16,881 bases of DNA, taken from assembly GCA_016210495.1 (NCBI GenBank), contig JACQUC010000004.1, forward strand, positions 1 to 16,881. Direction: 5' to 3'. Numbering within the stretch: the stretch's first letter is position 1; each line of letters opens with the position of its first letter. Below the pieces are notes generated by a model that had not been told where the DNA came from, did no database searches, and was given only the letters and a program-made list of their open reading frames with translations. The position numbers and the translations under genes were made by a program. This stretch comes from Chloroflexota bacterium. GTDB taxonomy: Bacteria > Chloroflexota > FW602-bin22 > JACPRP01. Positions 13,207 through 16,881 of this stretch are shown here, piece after piece.

Positions 13207-13767
13207 ATGACAGACGTAGGCAAGATCATTGACCAGCTTTCACACGCCGACGCCCTGTCTATCTTGCGGACTCTGGCTGATGAGGACGAGCAGCTCGGGC
13301 GCCGGATTGCCAAGATTGCGCAGAATCTGCTGAGCGACGTCGATCGGGAGGACGTTGCCGACTACCTGTACGCCGAGCTGGACGCCCTGGAGGTCGATGA
13401 TGTCTGGGAACAGGCCGGGCCAAGCCGCCATGGCTACGCCGAGCCCAGCGAGGTAGCCTACCAGATGGTCGAAGACGTGCTGGAGCCTTTCCTTCACGAA
13501 CTCAGAAGGTACCAGGAGCTGGGCATGTCGGTGGAAAGCACGCAACTATGCGCCGGCCTGCTGATGGGCCTATACAGGTTTGAGCGCGCGTCGACGTCGG
13601 AGTTCAAGGATTGGGCACCCGATGCGCCGATTAGCTTTGCGGCGGAGGTGGTCGAGGCCTGGAAGAAGGGTCGGCCCAGCGATACCGCGGTGGCCACTCT
13701 CACAAAGTTCATCCGAGAGGAGTTGAGCGGCTGGGGCCAGCATTTGCTCCAGGGAAAGGATTTCTGA
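13207..13767 (+). CDS. helical hypothetical protein, 186 aa
   Basis: A soluble, mostly helical acidic protein. The N-terminus (IIDQLSHADALSILRTLADE) looks like a short repeat helix pair; the centre (DYLYAELDALEVDDVWEQAG and AYQMVEDVLEPFLHELRRYQ) and the C-terminus (FAAEVVEAWKKGRPSD ... ELSGWGQHLLQGKDF) are regular helices. The ATG at 13207 is preferred because GAGGTGACG lies just before it; an in-frame ATG at 13174 would add 11 residues without a ribosome site. The decayed R2c follows within about 30 bp of its stop. No family is recognised; a scaffold or adaptor role is only a guess from the fold. Confidence 0.65.
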   Translation: MTDVGKIIDQLSHADALSILRTLADEDEQLGRRIAKIAQNLLSDVDREDVADYLYAELDALEVDDVWEQAGPSRHGYAEPSEVAYQMVEDVLEPFLHELRRYQELGMSVESTQLCAGLLMGLYRFERASTSEFKDWAPDAPISFAAEVVEAWKKGRPSDTAVATLTKFIREELSGWGQHLLQGKDF

Positions 13768-13794
13768 AACCAGGACCAAGTAACGACTCCTCTT

Positions 13795-13866
13795 GTCTCG
13801 CAGTGGCAGAAAGTTCACGCAGGAAATTGTTCTCCAGGGGCTGAATGTCTACATCGTTGGCCCTAT
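13795..13866 (+). repeat. decayed partial copy of R2 (R2c)
   Basis: GTGGCAGAAAGTTCACGC, then AGGAAA, GTTC, GGGGCTGAATGTCTACA and GGCCCTATT, align in order and spacing with R2a 6393-6458. TGAAACCAG at 13765 matches R2a 6306 with a ~50-bp deletion between. The tRNA fragment and terminator parts are missing. Confidence 0.6.
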
Positions 13867-13966
13867 TGTAAGCCATCCCCGGCCTCTGCCGGCTAGCTGT
13901 TTCTTCAGTCTAGTGTTGTACGCACCTTTATCTCCCTAAACATTTCGCATGTTCCTGGTCCGTGTC

Positions 13967-13996
13967 TTGCAGTATCTTTCAGATATGCGATATAAT
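13967..13996 (+). promoter_or_regulatory. promoter of the antitoxin-toxin pair
   Basis: TTGCAG (13967-13972), 18 nt, TATAAT (13991-13996). The leader to the start at 14050 would be about 45 nt. ATATGCGATATAATTGCA around the -10 is A/T-rich and could be the site of autoregulation. Confidence 0.6.
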
Positions 13997-14049
13997 TGCA
14001 AGCAAGTAAAGACTGTTGGCGAGGATACAGAATGCAAGGAGCTTGAGCA

Positions 14050-14457
14050 GTGGCAAGAACAACGATAGCACCCTCAACGTTCGATGAGCTTCAAGAGCTC
14101 GAATTTGAGATGGAATCGCAGGGGCGTACGTCCAAAGCGAAGGCACTCCGCGAGGCTATGCTTGCTTTGGCCAGGCCAGCCCGTGGCTGGATCACGACCG
14201 GTCAAGCAGCAGAGCGATTGGGCATAACTATACCTACCGTGAAAGCGTGGATTAGCCGTGGCGCCCTTATCGGACGGCAGGTTGGCGACCGCTGGTGGGT
14301 ATCGACGGAGAGTGTGGAAGACGTGCTGAGCTTCGGTCGGGGCGTTGCCGAGCTTGAGGAGGACGGTTTGTCTGCCGAGGATGAAGTCCGCGAGGTAACC
14401 GGGAAGATCCGCCATCAGATGGGAGCAGAGAAGAGGGCAAGCATTGCCCGAGAGTAG
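14050..14457 (+). CDS. helix-turn-helix antitoxin-like protein
   Basis: A 135-aa protein. Residues 47-92 form an excisionase/MerR-type helix-turn-helix: WITTGQAAERLGITIPTVKA, then the wing GRQVGDRWWVSTESVEDVL. The N-terminal helices (13-42) could dimerise, and the acidic C-terminal tail (ELEEDGLSAEDEVREVTGKI) could bind the toxin. GTG start at 14050 with AAGGAG 8 nt upstream. It overlaps the PIN-toxin frame by 14 nt, a classic antitoxin-toxin layout. It probably represses its own promoter at 13967-13996. Confidence 0.75.
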   Translation: MARTTIAPSTFDELQELEFEMESQGRTSKAKALREAMLALARPARGWITTGQAAERLGITIPTVKAWISRGALIGRQVGDRWWVSTESVEDVLSFGRGVAELEEDGLSAEDEVREVTGKIRHQMGAEKRASIARE

Positions 14458-15081
14458 CAAGAAAGAAGAGGATAGGCTCTTTTTGTCGTTGCGTCACCAA
14501 ATGGTCCTGGACCGGGTAACCTTGGACACGAGTATTCTGGTGGGTCACAAGAGCTTGGAGTTCGCGATTGCCGCCCGCTTACGGTACTACAAGGCTACTG
14601 GAGCAACTGGATCGTCTCAGAGTTCAGTCGTGCCAGAACTGAGGTGATTATCCTGCGAGCTAGACAGGAATTGGGGATCACGGAGCAGAACGAGGACGAC
14701 GAGCTTATCCAGGGGGAGTTAGAGCGGCGGTTGGGTAGATCCAGGGCAAAGGTGAACGCTGCAGTCGATGACTTTACCAGAGTTCTCACCAACGTAAACT
14801 ACCAGGTCGCTGAAGCGGTCGATCTCTCCTGGCTGAAAGATCAGGACGATATCCCTATTATGCAGACAGCGATAGCCGCTGGCGTGCCCGGTGTTCTCGT
14901 GACAGACAACAAAAAGGATTTCCCCATAAGAGAAAGCCGCAATGGAATCCTGATTGCGTCCGGCAACATGTTCCTGGAGTACCTGTTCCAGACCTACCCC
15001 GAATCCAAGGCTACGATCTCCAGGTACGCGGAGCGACTGCGGCGGACCCTCAGAGAAGGGAAACGGCCGCGGCCTTTGTAA
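14444..15081 (+). pseudogene. PIN-domain toxin, frameshifted
   Basis: A PIN-family ribonuclease in two frames. The N-terminal part (from TTG 14444, AGAGGG 6 nt upstream) contains VTLDTSILVGHKS with the first catalytic Asp. It ends at 14647 in an unlikely sequence (TGATGSSQSS). From about 14590 the other frame reads GYWSNWIVSEFSRARTEVII and continues as DIPIMQTAIAAG, GVLVTDNKKDF and GILIASGNMFLEYLF, the remaining acidic PIN motifs, to 15081. One base seems to be missing near 14585-14593. No classic slippery heptamer is present. It is either a dead toxin beside a live antitoxin, a sequencing error, or unusual recoding. Confidence 0.7.
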
Positions 15082-15128
15082 AGCTATCAATCGTGAAGGG
15101 CCACATTTGTCTTCTATGAGAATACGGG

Positions 15129-15174
15129 GATCGGGTAATGATCGCGCAATCGATTGCGCGATCATTACCCGATC
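15129..15174. repeat. perfect 46-bp palindrome without spacer
   Basis: Two 23-bp arms (GATCGGGTAATGATCGCG... ) are exact reverse complements meeting at AATC|GATT (15151/15152). The symmetry stops on both sides at once. It lies 48 bp past the PIN gene and about 50 bp before R2b. No T-tract follows, so it is not a standard terminator. Confidence 0.9.
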
Positions 15175-15225
15175 ATTCATTGCTGTGCGGCGCTTTCAAC
15201 GGGTTTTGACTACTTGACGTCGAAG

Positions 15226-15424
15226 CCTTGTTTTGCCGCGAAGCCAGGTTTAGCCGAATGGATCATAATGGCGCCGAACATGTTCCTGGCGAAGACAACC
15301 ACGCGTTCAGCCGAATTATTTCGCGGTGGCAGACAGTCTACCGTAAGAACGATTCACCGATAGGCAGAGCGTCTACAGTAGGAACTATTTCCAGTTGGCA
15401 GGATGTCTACAAGAGCGCCGCTTG
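15226..15424 (+). pseudogene. frameshifted relic of the R2 reading frame
   Basis: KPGLAEWIIMAPNMFLAK in one frame continues as IISRWQTVYRKNDSPIGR and WQDVYKSAA in another. Compared with R2a one A is missing near 15314, where R2a has GAAATTATTTCG. The stop codon position is the same in both copies. Confidence 0.4.
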
Positions 15425-15514
15425 AGGGGCGATAACAGCTGCTTCTAGACTTTCCGCCTAACCGGCAGAATGTGTGTGGCAAATGATTCTGGGGCTTTCA
15501 GGGGATAGAAGTGA

Positions 15515-15540
15515 AAAAAGCCCGATATACCGGGCTTTTT
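15515..15540. terminator. bidirectional terminator next to the tRNA fragment
   Basis: AAAAAGCCCG (15515-15524) and CGGGCTTTTT (15531-15540) form a perfect stem with loop ATATAC. It has T-tracts on both strands. On the minus strand it follows the tRNA 3' end by a few bases, as a tRNA's own terminator would. The R2a counterpart (about 6586-6608) has a stem mismatch. Confidence 0.8.
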
Positions 15541-15547
15541 CGATCAC

Positions 15548-15593
15548 GGAGCGGGTGAAGAGATTCGAACTCTCGACATTCTGCTTGGGAAGC
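15548..15593 (-). pseudogene. 3' fragment of tRNA-Gly(CCC), attachment core
   Basis: The same 46-nt piece as 6617-6662, with one base different (T in the T-loop as TTCGAAT). It runs from the anticodon loop TTCCCAA through the T arm to the acceptor strand CACCCGC-TCC. The bases on its 5' side (15594 on) do not supply an anticodon-stem partner or D arm, so it is truncated too. Confidence 0.75.
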
Positions 15594-15800
15594 CCGCTAC
15601 TCAAAATCGCAGCTTCAGACCAATTTCCCTCGTAAAATCCGTCCTTTTTGCCCCACTTAAAACAGCAGGCAGAAACGCACTTTTCGAGTTCTTACCGCAT
15701 TTACTTGTCCGGTACTTGCCTCGGTTTCATTATACTTGCTTTCTGGGCAGGTGGCAAGCCTATTTGGCGCGGCCATCTACCGTTCCTTCCTTCCCTCCGC
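15594..15800. other. stretch between R2b and the AbiE pair
   Basis: About 207 bp with no gene. It should be the left end of the next element. It has one GGCAGAAACG near 15668 and a TTCATTATACT near 15727 that faintly recall R1, but the spacing differs and the match does not extend, so I do not call an R1 copy. Confidence 0.4.
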
Positions 15801-16727
15801 CTACGATTGTGAATCCAGCCAGGGGCCTGGTGGGTGCCAGATACCGCGAAAGCCTACACCCTTAGACAAGGCATTGGCTATGGGCCCCAGGAAGGCAGCT
15901 ATGCAACTAACGATATCTCGGAAATCTCCAGGTGCATTGTCCAACTTATGATTGCGAAGGAATGCCTTCCACTGGGACTGCTTCAAGACGTCCGAGGCAA
16001 AGGCATCCGTCAGGGCAGCGGGCATCGACGGCATATCTGTATCGCGATTGGCGAAAGTTCTTGTGATCGCCCTTGCCAATGTTTGGCCATCAAACTCGAA
16101 CCATCGTGACATAAGCCAGATGTCGAAGAAGTCCTTCATCCGGCTGTTCACGATATCCAGTTTGACCATTACCTGGAACTTCTCAGCGATGGCGCTCTCA
16201 CGACTGTAACACTGAATCCTGGGCGGAGGTAGATCGAGAATCGTAGGGTAGTCCAGCACCGCGACAGACGGAACCACTTCATCTCCGAAGCCTATGTCGA
16301 GCTGCACATGGATAGTCGCCCTTCCAAGATTCCCTCGGAATCGTACCCGCACGCCCGCATAATCTGCGTCCTCAATGATGCGTTCAGCCTCAACGCTGCC
16401 AGCATCGAAAACAAGACCATCGGGTTCTACCTCTTTAGCGCAGACACCTCTAATGACCTCAAGAACAGTATCGATGTCGTTGCTCACTCGCCCCAGCAGA
16501 TCAATGTCTTTTGTAGAGCGGGACAACGGGGCCTTCCAGATAGCGAGCATCAAGGCGCCCTTCAGGATGAACTTGCCGGCGTGACGTGACTTGGAAAGAC
16601 GATAGATGAATCTTTCCATTGCGTAATACTGCAGCAGTTCATTGAAAGGACGCCCTTGCTCGCGGGCTTTGTTAAGCAGGCGCTGATGCACCGAAGCGGA
16701 AACGTCTCTGAGATGCTTCTGTGTCAT
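15801..16727 (-). CDS. AbiEii-family nucleotidyltransferase toxin
   Basis: Toxin of a type IV (AbiE) toxin-antitoxin system; known members are GTP-dependent nucleotidyltransferases that cause reversible growth arrest and can abort phage infection. The 308-aa protein has the family pattern: FILKGALMLAIW at 53-64, STKDIDLLG with Asp74 and Asp76, HVQLDIGFGDEV with Asp144, and EKFQVMVKLDIVNSRMKDFFDIW at 182-204. All expected acidic and Lys positions are present. The start ATG overlaps the stop of the upstream AbiEi gene (ATGA), so they are translationally coupled. It is oriented leftward, ending about 208 bp from R2b. Confidence 0.9.
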   Translation of the reverse strand: MTQKHLRDVSASVHQRLLNKAREQGRPFNELLQYYAMERFIYRLSKSRHAGKFILKGALMLAIWKAPLSRSTKDIDLLGRVSNDIDTVLEVIRGVCAKEVEPDGLVFDAGSVEAERIIEDADYAGVRVRFRGNLGRATIHVQLDIGFGDEVVPSVAVLDYPTILDLPPPRIQCYSRESAIAEKFQVMVKLDIVNSRMKDFFDIWLMSRWFEFDGQTLARAITRTFANRDTDMPSMPAALTDAFASDVLKQSQWKAFLRNHKLDNAPGDFRDIVSCIAAFLGPIANALSKGVGFRGIWHPPGPWLDSQS

Positions 16728-16881
16728 AGCATCGCTTCAAGGTATGGACGCATTACTCTCTCCACCCGACAAATGCGTGCGAAACGAATGATATCCTCGA
16801 TTCTCGTTCGCTTCCTTTGAACATAGAGCTTGAGTGCTTCTACAGCGACGTCGAGTCCGATCTTGTTGCGGTACTTGAAGC
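16724..16881 (-). CDS. AbiEi-type antitoxin, C-terminal part
   Basis: Partial gene cut by the window's right edge. The 51 visible residues read FKYRNKIGLDVAVEALKLYV, then RKRTRIEDIIRFARICRVER and VMRPYLEAML. This matches the end of AbiEi antitoxins (known pattern: GLDVALEAL ... ICRV..VMRPYLEA). The N-terminal winged helix, which represses the operon in known members, lies outside the window. It overlaps the toxin gene by 4 nt. Confidence 0.8.
   Translation of the reverse strand, partial: FKYRNKIGLDVAVEALKLYVQRKRTRIEDIIRFARICRVERVMRPYLEAML

Larger units (their letters stand above)
15226..15593 (+). repeat. repeat R2, copy b (right end of element B)
   Basis: A ~368-bp match to 6294-6662, containing the relic reading frame, direct iterons (GTGGCAGACAGTCTACC, AGGCAGAGCGTCTACAG, TGGCAGGATGTCTACA), the inverted pair near 15446-15475, an intact terminator and the tRNA-Gly 3' piece. 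The match ends at GGGAAGC, in the same base of the anticodon loop as R2a. Confidence 0.87.

Noticed and set aside
15129..15174. Intrinsic terminator of the PIN gene
   Set aside because: The palindrome has no T-tract on either side and no hairpin loop; a true terminator lies further on at 15515-15540.
15129..15174. Integron attC site
   Set aside because: It is a perfect symmetric palindrome without the asymmetric bulges and core-site motifs of attC, and no integron integrase is seen.
15548..15593. Complete tRNA gene
   Set aside because: Only the anticodon loop to the 3' end is present; there is no D arm or 5' acceptor strand on the adjacent side.

Overview
This window looks like a moderately GC-rich bacterial chromosome, most likely Chloroflexota. 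That assignment is an inference from the mreB-mreC-mreD plus ffh arrangement, the pyrophosphate-type phosphofructokinase, the archaeal-type ATPase and the palindromic intergenic repeats. It divides into a housekeeping half (1-5640) and an accessory half (5640-16881).

Housekeeping half: every recognised gene is on the minus strand. They are ffh (SRP GTPase), the mreB-mreC-mreD cell-shape operon behind a TATAAT promoter, and a 6-phosphofructokinase with the Asp104/Lys124 signature of PPi-dependent enzymes. The phosphofructokinase has a near-consensus TTGACA-N17-TATCCT promoter and a leader with two perfect hairpins. GC-rich palindromes sit in the intergenic gaps.

Accessory half: its frame is two families of long imperfect repeats. 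R1 (5639-5972 and 6804-7146) is a ~340-bp leader that ends in a hairpin just ahead of the first cargo gene. R2 (6294-6662 and 15226-15593, plus a decayed piece near 13795-13866) is a ~370-bp end. It carries GGCAGAATGTCTA-type iterons, a terminator, and the 3' 46 nt of a minus-strand tRNA-Gly(CCC). The two full R2 copies stop matching exactly at the tRNA anticodon loop. Together this reads as tandem accretion of related elements at a tRNA-Gly gene: a ~1-kb element A (R1a, one small acidic protein, R2a), a ~8.9-kb element B (iterons, R1b, cargo, R2b), and the start of a third element that runs off the right edge. No integrase and no complete tRNA are in the window.

Element B cargo: an archaeal-type ATPase fused to a PD-(D/E)XK nuclease domain; a nucleotidyltransferase-fold protein with a cysteine cluster and an apparently fused second domain, preceded by a 26-bp palindrome; a hypothetical gene split by an IS4-family insertion sequence whose removal with one target duplication restores a 182-codon frame; three conserved hypothetical genes, one with a possible frameshifted upstream remnant; and a toxin-antitoxin-like pair whose PIN toxin is frameshifted. 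A perfect 46-bp palindrome with no spacer lies just before R2b. The third element opens with an AbiEi/AbiEii toxin-antitoxin pair (AbiEi cut by the window edge). The set resembles a defence/toxin-antitoxin island built from modules that share ends but carry different cargo.
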